64,000 bases of DNA from Ignavibacteria bacterium (GTDB lineage Bacteria > Bacteroidota > Ignavibacteria > Ignavibacteriales > Ignavibacteriaceae), in NCBI GenBank assembly GCA_017302895.1, contig JAFLBV010000001.1:1302001-1366000 (forward strand), written 5' to 3'. Below, one piece after another: positions 52,119 through 62,400 of the stretch. Below the pieces are notes generated by a model. The model was not told the DNA's origin, searched no databases, and saw nothing but the letters and a program-made list of their open reading frames with translations. The first letter of the stretch is position 1. The number at the start of each line of letters is the position of its first letter. Made by a program: the position numbers and the translations under genes.

Positions 52119-53449
52119 GTCAACTCCAGCCTTTTTGATTGTGTAGATGCAAAGATATTTTGCGGGTCATATTTTCGTTTTATTTCGAGAAAGTCGTTCA
52201 GATGCGGATAACCCTTCTTAAAAACATCCGCTTTCAGGCGGGAATCCTTCGTAAAGTAGAATCTGCCGTCATATTTCAGGACAATTTCATCAAGTCTGGT
52301 GAGGAATTTCATCAGTCCCGGCATAATCGGAAAATCGAGAGCCAGGGTGTAACCCTCCATCGGGAAGGAGATCAGGGAATCCTGTCTGCCGAACAGTTTA
52401 AGTACGGCGAGGAACGAGCCTCTGCCTTCTTTAGCGATGGTCTGCAGCACTTCTGTCATCCCCTCAAAACTTTTGTTCAGCGGAAGTACGAACTGATATT
52501 GCAGGAAGCCTTTTTTGCCATAGATGCGGTTCCAGTTGTTCACGGAATCCAGAGGATAAAAGAAAGGATCAAGGTGGACTATGCCGTTTCCCTTCAGTTT
52601 GTTCATTTCATAATAAAGACCGTTGAACATTTTAACCGTCAGGGAGTTAAGCGAACCCGAGGGAAAATCAAAGGGGACTCCGAGCTTTCCTTTTCCGTGA
52701 TACCAAAGCGGAATATCTTTGAAAACTGTCTCCTCAATGGTGGATAATGGTGCGTGTTCACCGAGATAAAGGATCGATTTTCCCAGATTTTTCCCTTTTG
52801 CCAGACAGTCGATCCACGCTACCGAATAAGTGAATTTCTTTGATTCGCTGAAAAGCTGCATCACTTTTTCAAGATTCTCAGCGGGAAGTGTCTCCTGCGA
52901 AATGAAGGAAGTCTCGATTTTCTTCAGCGCAAATTCCGCTTCGAGTATCACACCCGTAAGCCCCATACCGCCGATTGTAGCAAAAAAGAGATCCTCGTTT
53001 TGGGAGGGGGAGCAGAGCAGAACTTCACCCGAAGCCACCAGAATTTTCATCTCCCTTACCCAGTCGCCAAAAGAACCCTCTTTGTGGTGATTTTTACCGT
53101 GGACATCGGATGCAATTGCGCCGCCAACCGTTATATACTTTGTTCCGGGCGTAACAGGCAAAAACCACCCTTTTGGCACAAAAACCTCCAGAATGTCAGC
53201 AAACGAGACCCCGGCTTCACATTTCAGAACCCCCGCAGCCTCGTCAAAAGAGATAAAACGGTTGTAATCGACAGTCGAAATGATGTTCTCACCGAGGGAG
53301 CTGTCGCCGTAGGATCTGCCAAGACCCCGCGCAATTACAGGATTGAGGGATTTTACTCGTTGCCGGGCACGAACCTCGTCGGTCAGGTCATAAATTTCAG
53401 CTTCAACCGAGGGGAATCTGCCCCAGTTGGATATTTTTTGCTTTTTCAT
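52115..53449 (-). CDS. FAD-linked oxidase, DprE1-like
   Basis: A 444-residue VAO-type FAD enzyme similar to DprE1. FAD-binding elements VIARGLGRSYGDSSLGE (~38-54) and TPGTKYITVGGAIASDVHGKNHHKEGSFGDWV (~120-150) match the DprE1 HGKNHH motif. Then GGMGLTGVILEAEF, and a C-terminal substrate domain with FPLDSVNNWNRIYG-like and the end LNDFLEIKRKYDPQNIFAS. DprE1 and DprE2 convert decaprenyl-phosphoryl ribose to arabinose in mycobacteria. Here the lipid substrate is unknown. Divergent from hsdR (128-nt gap). Confidence 0.85.
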   Translation of the reverse strand: MKKQKISNWGRFPSVEAEIYDLTDEVRARQRVKSLNPVIARGLGRSYGDSSLGENIISTVDYNRFISFDEAAGVLKCEAGVSFADILEVFVPKGWFLPVTPGTKYITVGGAIASDVHGKNHHKEGSFGDWVREMKILVASGEVLLCSPSQNEDLFFATIGGMGLTGVILEAEFALKKIETSFISQETLPAENLEKVMQLFSESKKFTYSVAWIDCLAKGKNLGKSILYLGEHAPLSTIEETVFKDIPLWYHGKGKLGVPFDFPSGSLNSLTVKMFNGLYYEMNKLKGNGIVHLDPFFYPLDSVNNWNRIYGKKGFLQYQFVLPLNKSFEGMTEVLQTIAKEGRGSFLAVLKLFGRQDSLISFPMEGYTLALDFPIMPGLMKFLTRLDEIVLKYDGRFYFTKDSRLKADVFKKGYPHLNDFLEIKRKYDPQNIFASTQSKRLELT

Positions 53450-53577
53450 TTTACAATTGAACCGGTTGAAATAATCTCTTTTTGAACGATTCCAAATATA
53501 ACTATTTTTTAGGGGATGATGGAGGGGGGAGGTGTGAGTGGTACGGAATGAAAATAAAGCTTTAACCGGCTTTAGAG

Positions 53578-56448
53578 ATGTTTGGATATTCCAACAATAT
53601 TCATAATTTAGCAGAATCTAAATTATTGAATTTTATTATGAACGAAGCTAAAACGCGCCAGGATATAATTGACCATCGGCTCGCCAAAGCCGGTTGGAAT
53701 GTAAACAATCCTGCCCAAGTCAAAAGAGAACTGGATATAAAGATCAAAAGCCCGGATTCCGTACAGGAAGATGGGCATCTGTATGACGGGCATCGTTATG
53801 CTGACTATGCTCTTCTCGGTGATGACGGTTATCCTTTGGCGGTTGTTGAAGCAAAAAAATCCTCCCGTGATGCAAGAATTGGCCAGGAACAGGCTAAGCA
53901 ATACGCAAAAAACATTCAGGCTCAACTAAAAGGTAGACTTCCGTTCGTTTTTTACACTAACGGCAATGACATCTATTTCTGGGATACCGAGAAATACCCC
54001 CCACGCAAAGTTTATGGATTCCCCACAAAAAAAGACCTCGAAAGGTTGATGTTCCTGCGGGAACATGAAAAACCTCTCTCCAAAGAACTTATCAATACTG
54101 AGATCAGTGGCAGACCATATCAAATTGAGGCGATCCGTTCTGTATTTGAAGGAATCGACCACGCAAGAAGGAAATTTCTTTTGGTGATGGCAACAGGTAC
54201 CGGAAAAACCCGTACCTGTGTGTCGATGATTGATGTTCTCATGAGGACAAACAGGGTGCAAAGAGTTTTGTTTCTGGTTGACAGAATTGCCCTGATGAAT
54301 CAGGCACTTGATGCGTTCAGGGAATATCTCCCCAATGCTCCCCTTTGGCCTCAGAGGGGTGAAACCAAATTTGTCACAAACCGGAGAGTTTATGTGACAA
54401 CCTACCAGACAATGCTCAATATCATTGAAGATGACGATTACAGGCTGAGTCCCTTCTTTTTTGATTTGATTGTTGCCGACGAAAGTCACCGGTCGATTTA
54501 CAATGTTTACAAAAACATATTCGATTATTTTGATGCCCTTCAAACTGGTTTAACGGCCACCCCAAAAGATGCTCTTGAACGGAATACATTTAAACTTTTT
54601 CAGTGTGAAGACGGACTCCCGACATTTGCGTATTCCTATGAAGAGGCATTAAAAAACAATCCTCCCTATCTCTGCGATTTTGAGGTTCTGAAAATCAGAA
54701 CGAGATTCTTAAAAGAGGGGATCAGAAAAGAGACAATTTCGATTGAGGATCAAAAGCGATTACTCAAAGCCGGGAAAGAACCCGAGGAAATTAATTTCGA
54801 AGGTACCGAAATCGAGAAAAGTGTCACAAATCTTGGCACCAATACCCTGATTGTCAGGGAATTTATGGAAGAGTGTATAAAGGACGAAAGTGGAGTTCTT
54901 CCGGGGAAAACCATATTTTTTGCAATGACAATCGCACATGCCCAAAGACTTCGGGAAGTTTTTGATGACCTGTTTCCCGAGTATAAAGGGGAGATCGCAA
55001 AAGTAATTGTATCGGAGGACCCAAAGGTTTACGGCAAGGGGGGATTACTCGATCAATTTGTGAATAAAAACTTCCCCCGCATCGCAATCAGTGTTGATAT
55101 GCTCGACACGGGTCTTGATGTCAGGGAACTGGTCAATCTTGTTTTTGCTAAACCTGTCTTTTCATACACCAAATTCTGGCAGATGATCGGACGGGGAACC
55201 CGCCTTCTCGAACCAAAAAAGATAAAACCCTGGTGTAAAACAAAAGATAAATTTTTGATAATCGACTGCTGGGGAAACTTTGACTATTTCATGATTGAAC
55301 CCGGCGGGGTAACTGAGAAACCATCCATTCCGTTACCCGTCAGACTGTTTTTAACCCGGCTTCAAAAACTGACTTTGGCTCAGTCGTTAAAAAAGACCCC
55401 GGTCATTGAAGATTGCATAAACAGGCTGAAAGCTGAAATAGCCTCCTTGCCCCAAAACAATGTGGTGATCCTTGATGCAAAAACGAAACTTGACCGGATC
55501 GATGATAATTACTGGTCAGACCTGACAAAAGAAAAAACGGAGTTCCTGCAGAATGAGATAGCTCCTCTGATGCGTACCCGTTCGGGTGAAGATTTTGATG
55601 CAATGTATTTCGAATTGAAGGTGCTGTTATACTCAATCGCAAAAATTGATGAAAAGCAGGAAAAGAAGTTAAGGGAGAACCTGCTTTTGAGAACTTCAAA
55701 TGCAATAATCGAAATGGTTGCTGATCTTCCTCTGAATGTAAATGTGGTGGCAAAAGAGAAGGATTTGATTAATTACGTCCTCACAGGCGGTTATCTGCAA
55801 AAAGGGGGTGAGCCTGAGTTAAACAACCTTGTTGAAAAACTGGGTCCCCTGATGAAGTTGCGTGACCCCGTAAAACAAAGCCAGGTGTCACTCGATCTGG
55901 AGGATGTTACACATGAGAAAGGATACATCAAGTTTGGTGCCGGACACGAAAGAATCACCGTGCAAAAATACCGTGACCGTGTGGAAGCTCTCATCAAAAA
56001 CCTTGAACAAAAAAATGTCGTGCTTCGCAAAATCAAACTTGGTGAAAGCATAACGGATGAAGAATTAAACCAGCTCGCTGCCACCTTACAGGAAAATGAT
56101 CCGTATCCCACTGAGGAAAATTTACAAAAGGCGTATGAAGCACGAAAAGTTAAATTTCTCGACCTGATAAAATATATCATGGGTGTCAGCGGACTGGTTA
56201 CTTTCCCGCAAAAGGTAACAACCGCTTTTGACGGATTTATAGCCGAACACAATAATTTAACAACAAAACAGATTCAGTTTATTCAGACTCTTCAATCATT
56301 TATCATTGAAAATGGAGAACTAAGTAAAAAGGATCTGGTTTCCGAACCATTCACAAAATTCCACAATAACGGCTTTTTGGGGCTGTTTGATCATCAACTG
56401 CAACAGGAAATTTTACAATTAACGGACAGAATTTTAAACTATGCTTAA
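53578..56448 (+). CDS. hsdR: Type I restriction enzyme R subunit HsdR (EcoEI type)
   Basis: Up to 956 residues; the motor and nuclease of a type I system. Nuclease domain ~55-130 (YADYALLGDDGYPLAVVEAKKSSRDARIGQEQAKQYA: D...(E)AKK core of PD-(D/E)XK). Helicase: Walker A ATGTGKT (~205-212), DESH at ~300, LTATP, then MIGRGTRLLEP late in motif VI. C-terminal EcoEI_R_C-like domain follows with GFIAEHNNLTTKQIQFIQTL (~890). The first ATG (53578) is used here, but homologues begin near MNEAKTRQDIIDHRL, so ATG 53638 is the likelier start. Overlaps hsdM by 8 nt. Confidence 0.94.
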   Translation: MFGYSNNIHNLAESKLLNFIMNEAKTRQDIIDHRLAKAGWNVNNPAQVKRELDIKIKSPDSVQEDGHLYDGHRYADYALLGDDGYPLAVVEAKKSSRDARIGQEQAKQYAKNIQAQLKGRLPFVFYTNGNDIYFWDTEKYPPRKVYGFPTKKDLERLMFLREHEKPLSKELINTEISGRPYQIEAIRSVFEGIDHARRKFLLVMATGTGKTRTCVSMIDVLMRTNRVQRVLFLVDRIALMNQALDAFREYLPNAPLWPQRGETKFVTNRRVYVTTYQTMLNIIEDDDYRLSPFFFDLIVADESHRSIYNVYKNIFDYFDALQTGLTATPKDALERNTFKLFQCEDGLPTFAYSYEEALKNNPPYLCDFEVLKIRTRFLKEGIRKETISIEDQKRLLKAGKEPEEINFEGTEIEKSVTNLGTNTLIVREFMEECIKDESGVLPGKTIFFAMTIAHAQRLREVFDDLFPEYKGEIAKVIVSEDPKVYGKGGLLDQFVNKNFPRIAISVDMLDTGLDVRELVNLVFAKPVFSYTKFWQMIGRGTRLLEPKKIKPWCKTKDKFLIIDCWGNFDYFMIEPGGVTEKPSIPLPVRLFLTRLQKLTLAQSLKKTPVIEDCINRLKAEIASLPQNNVVILDAKTKLDRIDDNYWSDLTKEKTEFLQNEIAPLMRTRSGEDFDAMYFELKVLLYSIAKIDEKQEKKLRENLLLRTSNAIIEMVADLPLNVNVVAKEKDLINYVLTGGYLQKGGEPELNNLVEKLGPLMKLRDPVKQSQVSLDLEDVTHEKGYIKFGAGHERITVQKYRDRVEALIKNLEQKNVVLRKIKLGESITDEELNQLAATLQENDPYPTEENLQKAYEARKVKFLDLIKYIMGVSGLVTFPQKVTTAFDGFIAEHNNLTTKQIQFIQTLQSFIIENGELSKKDLVSEPFTKFHNNGFLGLFDHQLQQEILQLTDRILNYA

Positions 56449-57958
56449 TCAGACTCTAAAATCATCGATCAACCGTTTATGGGATAAACTTTGGAGCGGG
56501 GGAATTGCAAATCCTCTTACCGCAATTGAACAGATTTCATACCTGTTGTTTATGAAACGACTGGACGAACTTGATCTTAAAAAGAAACAGGATTCGGATT
56601 TTACGGGAGAATCTTATCAATCCCTTTTTGAAGGGGAAAAAGAGGTTCTGAGGTGGAGCCATTTTCGACAACTGGAGGGGGGAGAGATGCGCGATCACAT
56701 TCAAAATAATGTCTTTCCGTTCCTCAAAAAACTGGGGAAAGATGATGCTCCATTTGCAAAATATATGACCAATGCTGTTTTTATCATTTCGAAACCCTCT
56801 CTCCTGGTTGAAGCTGTATCAATTATTGATGAAATTTTTGAAGAGATTTTAAAGCAACAGATGGAAGGGCAGGGCTTTCAGGATACACAGGGCGACCTCT
56901 ACGAGTTTTTACTTTCCGAAATCACTACTGCGGGTAAACTGGGGCAGTTCAGAACCCCAAGGCATATTATTCAACTTATGTGTGAACTGGTAAACCCCAA
57001 GCTGGGTGACACCATCTGTGACCCCGCAGCGGGAACCGCCGGCTTTTTACTGGGGGCATATCAACATATCATCACACAATTTACGAGTGATCAGAATCGA
57101 CAGGTTGATGAAAACGGCCTGGTGCGTGGACTGCTTGGCGACAAACTCACGGATGAAAGACAGTGGACTCATCTGAAGGAGAAGACTTTTTACGGATATG
57201 ATGCCGATGAAAGCATGGTTCGCATCGCTTTAATGAATCTTATGATGCATGGCATCTCAAGTCCGAATATCGAGCAGAAGGATACACTTTCCAAATACTA
57301 CAATGAGGACGGGATTTATGATGTTATCATGGCAAATCCGCCGTTTAAGGGGAGCATTGACAAGGGAGATATCAACGATTCCCTGTCGCTGCAAACCACA
57401 AAAACGGAGCTGCTGTTTTTGAACAGAATCATCAATTCCTTAAAAACCGGAGGCAGGGCAGGGGTAATTGTTCCTGACGGCGTTTTGTTCGGTTCGAGCA
57501 ATGCCCACAAGCAGGCGAGAAAAATGCTCCTTGATGACTGTGAACTTCAGGGGATTATTTCGATGCCAAGTGGAATATTTAAGCCCTATGCGGGAGTGAG
57601 TACCGCCATTTTGGTTTTCGTTAAAGGCGGAACTACCGAAAAAGTGTGGTTTTACGATATGCAGGCTGACGGTTACAGTCTTGATGACAAAAGGAATAAA
57701 ATTGATGCCAACGATCTGAGCGATATCGTTACAAAATGGAATTCAAGAACGGAACAAACAGAGAATGACAGAGGCAGTAAATTCTTCCATGTCGAAAAAA
57801 CCGAAATTGAAAATAACGACCTCGATTTAAGCATCAACCGGTATAAGGTGGCAGAACATAAAGAGGTTGTGTATCAAGACCCGAAGGAAATCTTGGCTAA
57901 GATTGAGGCTCTTGAGGAGGAGATTGTTCTGGGGATTAATGAGTTGAAGGGGTTATGA
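56441..57958 (+). CDS. hsdM: Type I DNA methyltransferase M subunit HsdM
   Basis: A 505-residue N6-adenine methylase. An N-terminal helical domain (LNQTLKSSINRLWDKLWSGGIANP) leads to the SAM-binding DPAAGTAGFLLGAY (~195) and the catalytic DVIMANPPFKGS (NPPF at 299-302). GGRAGVIVPDGVLFGSSNAHKQARKMLLDD follows. With HsdS it modifies the host site; with HsdR it completes restriction. Overlaps hsdR (8 nt) and hsdS (4 nt), so all three are one transcript. Confidence 0.96.
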   Translation: MLNQTLKSSINRLWDKLWSGGIANPLTAIEQISYLLFMKRLDELDLKKKQDSDFTGESYQSLFEGEKEVLRWSHFRQLEGGEMRDHIQNNVFPFLKKLGKDDAPFAKYMTNAVFIISKPSLLVEAVSIIDEIFEEILKQQMEGQGFQDTQGDLYEFLLSEITTAGKLGQFRTPRHIIQLMCELVNPKLGDTICDPAAGTAGFLLGAYQHIITQFTSDQNRQVDENGLVRGLLGDKLTDERQWTHLKEKTFYGYDADESMVRIALMNLMMHGISSPNIEQKDTLSKYYNEDGIYDVIMANPPFKGSIDKGDINDSLSLQTTKTELLFLNRIINSLKTGGRAGVIVPDGVLFGSSNAHKQARKMLLDDCELQGIISMPSGIFKPYAGVSTAILVFVKGGTTEKVWFYDMQADGYSLDDKRNKIDANDLSDIVTKWNSRTEQTENDRGSKFFHVEKTEIENNDLDLSINRYKVAEHKEVVYQDPKEILAKIEALEEEIVLGINELKGL

Positions 57959-59127
57959 GCTCAGATAGTCCAATAAAAAAAATAGGCGATATTTGTAAAG
58001 TGTTTAGCGGTGGAACGCCTCGCCGGGGTATTGATGGATATTATGGTGGTGATGTCCCATGGGCAAAAATTGGGGATATTGAAAATGCCGAGGGTGGTTA
58101 TCTTTTCACCACTAAAGAATCAATAACCCAAGATGGTCTTAAATCCATCAACAACAAAATATTTAAAAAGGACACAATCTTTTTGGCACTCTATGGCTCT
58201 GTTGGTAAGACTGCGATTGCTGGTAGAGAGATGTCAACGAATCAAGCAATTTTGGGTCTTATTCCGAAAAATCCGGAAGTGCTATACTTTAAGTATTTAA
58301 AGTATTGGCTAGATTATTCAAAATCTGAACTTATCGGCTTAGCACGAGGAGTGGCTCTTCAAAATATATCTGCCACGATTGTGAAAGAATACCCGATTCC
58401 TCTCCCAACAATCGAAGAACAACACCGCATTGTAAAAATTCTTGATCTGGCTCAATCACTCATTGAAAAACGAAAACAAGCAATTTCATATTTGGATGAC
58501 TATATAAAAGCAGTTTTCCTGGATATGTTTGGGGATCCGGTCAGTAATCCGAAGGGGTGGGAGAAAGTTAAATTTGAGGATATTTGCAAAATTGAGAAAG
58601 AACAAATATCTCCTATTAAAATTAAAAATAGTGACTATTATATTGGACTGGAAGATATTGAAAAGGAAACTGGAAGGATTATCAAAACTTCTTCATCCAA
58701 TTCTGCTTTATTAAAAAGTACAAAATTCGTATTCACAAACGAAAATGTGCTTTATGGAAAACTTCGTCCTTATTTGAATAAAGTAGCACTACCCCAGCGT
58801 GAAGGCATTTGCTCAACAGATATTTTGCCGTTAATGCCTATAAAAGATAAATCACAAAAGCATTTTATTTGTTATTTGATTCGGTCCGATTATTTCGTAT
58901 CACAAATGATAAAATGTACGGTAGGGGCAAATTTGCCTAGAGTAAATTCAAGGAGCTTGAATGAAACTTCTGTTTACTCTCCACCAATTGCATTGCAAAG
59001 TCAATTTTCAGAAATAGTTCAAAATACCGAATCGTTAAAACAAAAAATGCAAACCCAATTAAGAGAACTGCAAAACAATTTTCAGGCACAGCTTCAGAGG
59101 TCGTTTAGGGGGGGAGTAGAAGTTTAG
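57955..59127 (+). CDS. hsdS: Type I specificity subunit HsdS
   Basis: A 390-residue protein with two target recognition domains. TRD1 (1-~165: KIGDICKVFSGGTPRRGIDGYYGG, ARGVALQNISATIVKEYPIPLPTIEEQHRIV) is followed by the conserved helix and linker (EKRKQAISYLDDYIKAVFLDMFGDP), then TRD2 (~195-350, FEDICKIEKEQISPIKIKNSDYYIGLEDIE) and a final helix. The two TRDs define a bipartite site that cannot be read from sequence. Its start overlaps the hsdM stop by 4 nt. Slightly more AT-rich than hsdM, as usual for exchangeable TRDs. Confidence 0.94.
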   Translation: MSSDSPIKKIGDICKVFSGGTPRRGIDGYYGGDVPWAKIGDIENAEGGYLFTTKESITQDGLKSINNKIFKKDTIFLALYGSVGKTAIAGREMSTNQAILGLIPKNPEVLYFKYLKYWLDYSKSELIGLARGVALQNISATIVKEYPIPLPTIEEQHRIVKILDLAQSLIEKRKQAISYLDDYIKAVFLDMFGDPVSNPKGWEKVKFEDICKIEKEQISPIKIKNSDYYIGLEDIEKETGRIIKTSSSNSALLKSTKFVFTNENVLYGKLRPYLNKVALPQREGICSTDILPLMPIKDKSQKHFICYLIRSDYFVSQMIKCTVGANLPRVNSRSLNETSVYSPPIALQSQFSEIVQNTESLKQKMQTQLRELQNNFQAQLQRSFRGGVEV

Positions 59128-59427
59128 AGATGTGGATTGGATTTTATTAGAATCGTTTCAAGTGAAGAAAGAGAAAATAAATTGGTTGAAGCTCAACTAT
59201 TAAGATATCAACGAAACATCTTTAAATGGTATCCGTATTAATTAACTAACTATTCCACTTTTTGGTGACCAGGTAAAATATTACAATCCTGAAAGCAAGA
59301 GTTTTATGTTGAGCAAAGTACCAAGACCTTTTATAGAAAATATATATGCAGTACATGGGATATTTCTCAACTCCACCGTTAGAACACACCACATCCATAC
59401 AGTTCATGAATGATAAAAGAGGAATGT

Positions 59428-62400
59428 ATGAGCATTAACTGGCACAATATCAGACCAATAAATGGTGATCAAAAAGAAGGATTCGAAGAACTAGTTTCCC
59501 AGTTAGCTCGAAAAGAAGATATTTCGAATAAGAGACATTACTTCAGAATAGGTAAACCTGATGCTGGAGTTGAATGCCTATGGATTCTGAATGATGACAC
59601 AGAATGGGCTTGGCAGGCAAAATATTTCACATCCAGTCTTGATACTAGCCAATGGAAACAACTTGATGAATCTGTGAAAACAGTGATGAGTAAGCACCCA
59701 AAAGTTGTTAAATATATAATCGCAATCCCAATAGATCCTCCCGATGCGAGAGTTGAAGGAAGAAAATCTCTCCTTCAGAAATGGGATGAACATATTGTAA
59801 AATGGCAAGGATGGGCAAAATTGCGAAATCTTACCATTGAATTCATTCCTTGGTGGCATTCTGATTTCATTCAAAGATTTCAAAAACAGGAGAATGCGGG
59901 TTTTTTAAAATTTTGGTTTGATAAAGAATACTTTAATGACGAATGGTTTGAAGATAAACTTGAAATATCGATCGCTAACTTGGGAAATCGTTATACATCA
60001 GAGATAAACTTTGAATTAGATATTGTTAAAATATTTGATGGTATAGCTCGTGACAATAAATTTTATGCACAATTACACAAACAATTCGATGATCTCCTAA
60101 TCAGTCTCAAAAAAATTAAATCAGGATATGAGGATAGTGAATTATCAAAGCAATTTAGTACTTTGACTCGTTTTTGTGATTCTCTTAACCAGGAATATAT
60201 AAATATAATTTCGATTAAAGAGAACCAGTACGATTTTGGAATATTGGTATCTAAGATGAAAGAAGTAACATCAATTCTAAATAGTATTGATAAAATAATT
60301 GATGAGTTAATTCCTAAATTAAATCAAAGATCTAAAGAAAGTCTTGAGTATTTGAAATACAATTTAAGAAATGCTTATTCGCAAATTGTAAATTTTGAGT
60401 CATTTATAGTCAGCAAAACAGTAGGCTTATTTAATAAACCATACCTATTGTTAGACGGAGAGGCTGGTGTAGGTAAATCGCATCTACTAGCAGACATAGC
60501 CAATATTCGTCAAAAAGAAGGGAAATATTCAATTTTACTTCTTGGCCAACATTTCAATCGAGAGGAAAATCCGCAGAAACAAATATTAGATCAGTTGGAT
60601 TTAAATTGTAGATTTGACGAATTTCTTGAGGCGTTAAATTGTAAGGCCCAAATTTCAAGGACTAGATTAATGATAATAATTGATGCTATCAATGAGGGGG
60701 CTGGTAGAAAGTTTTGGCCGGATAACTTGAACGGCTTCATTAAATCGATTTCAAAGTACAGCTGGTTAGGATTGGTTATTTCAATTCGTTCATCCTATCT
60801 TAAATTATTTGAAGATAATATTAAAAATTTATCTAGGGAACTTATACAATTTACTCATTTTGGATTCAGGAATGTTGAGTATGAAGCATCAAAATTATTC
60901 TTCAAGAATTACAACATTGAATTGCCAAGTGTTCCACTTTTGCATCCTGAATTTCAGAATCCTCTCTTTTTAAAAATTTTCTGCGAGGGACTTAATAAGG
61001 CGGGGTTCACAAAAATTCCAGACGGGATTGACGGTATTACTCAAGTTTTTGATTTTTTTATCTCCAGTATTAATAAAAAGCTTTCTTTGCCCAAAAATTT
61101 TAATTATTTACAGGAATTAAATCTAGTTAAAAAAATTATACATGAAATAACAAAGTATAAATCGATTCACAATTTATTTTATGTGCCACTCGATACTGCA
61201 GTTGAAATTATAACTGAAATCCAAAGAAAATATAATATTAATGGGAATTTGGCTGAAGAGTTGATTGCCGAAGGGATTTTTTCAAAAAATCTATTTTGGA
61301 AAGAAAAAGGAAGTTATGAAGAAGGTATATATATATCGTATGAGCGCTTTGATGATCATTTAGTCGTTTCTGAAATCTTAGAAAAAGTATCAAATGAAAA
61401 AATTAAGGAGTGTTTTGAATCTCAGGGTGCATTATTTAACTTTATAAAAGATGAATATGCGATTAATCAAAATAGAGGAATAATCGAAGCACTCTCAATT
61501 CAATTACCTGAAAAGTACGGAATTGAATTATTTGAGTTATTAAGAGAGAATGATAATTATGAAATAGCTGAAGCATTTGTTAGCAGCCTACTTTGGAGGA
61601 AGAACAAATCATTGATTGAGGAGAGAGTAGTTGACTATATAAATAATGTAGTTCTAAACTTTGAGGGGACGCATGATTATTATTGGGATACAATAATTGC
61701 AGTGGCTATCAATCCTAAACATTGCTTCAATGCAAATAAAACTCATGCGGTGCTTAGTCGTTATTCATTAGCTGGACGCGACGAATGGTGGACCCAATTA
61801 ATACATAGCTGGTATAATGATGATTGGTCAGTAAAGAGATTGATAGATTGGGCTTGGTCGTCAGAAGGTAAAAATCACATCTCTGATGAATCCATCGAAT
61901 TGGCCGCAACAATGCTCGCTTGGTTTCTAACAAGTTCCAATCGTAAACTAAGGGATTCAGCGACAAAAGCCCTCATTTGTATTCTGGAAAATAGAATTCA
62001 TATCGTGATCAATTTGCTGAAAAAATTTGCGGATGTCAATGATCCGTATGTCAATGAGCGTATCTATGCTTCTGCATATGGTTGTATCTTACGAAGTGAA
62101 ACAAGGCAAAACTTTAAAGAATTAAGTGAGTATATATACGAAACAATTTTCCATCAAGAGAAAGTATATCCACATGTGTTAATGAGAGATTATGCCCGAA
62201 ACATCATAGAATATACTTTAACCTTGGGAATAGAGTTGAATATTGATGTAAAATTGATTCAGCCCCCGTATAAAAGTAATTTCCCACCTATACCTCAGGA
62301 TATTGAAATAGAGAAATACGAAATTGATCATAATAGTTCTAACTTCAGAGATTATTATTGGAGTATCAATAAAATACTTTATTCAATGGAAGTTGAACAT

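Noticed and set aside
59128-59409. A small gene between hsdS and the Avs-like gene
   Set aside because: Several stops in all frames and no ribosome binding site; non-coding AT-rich DNA.
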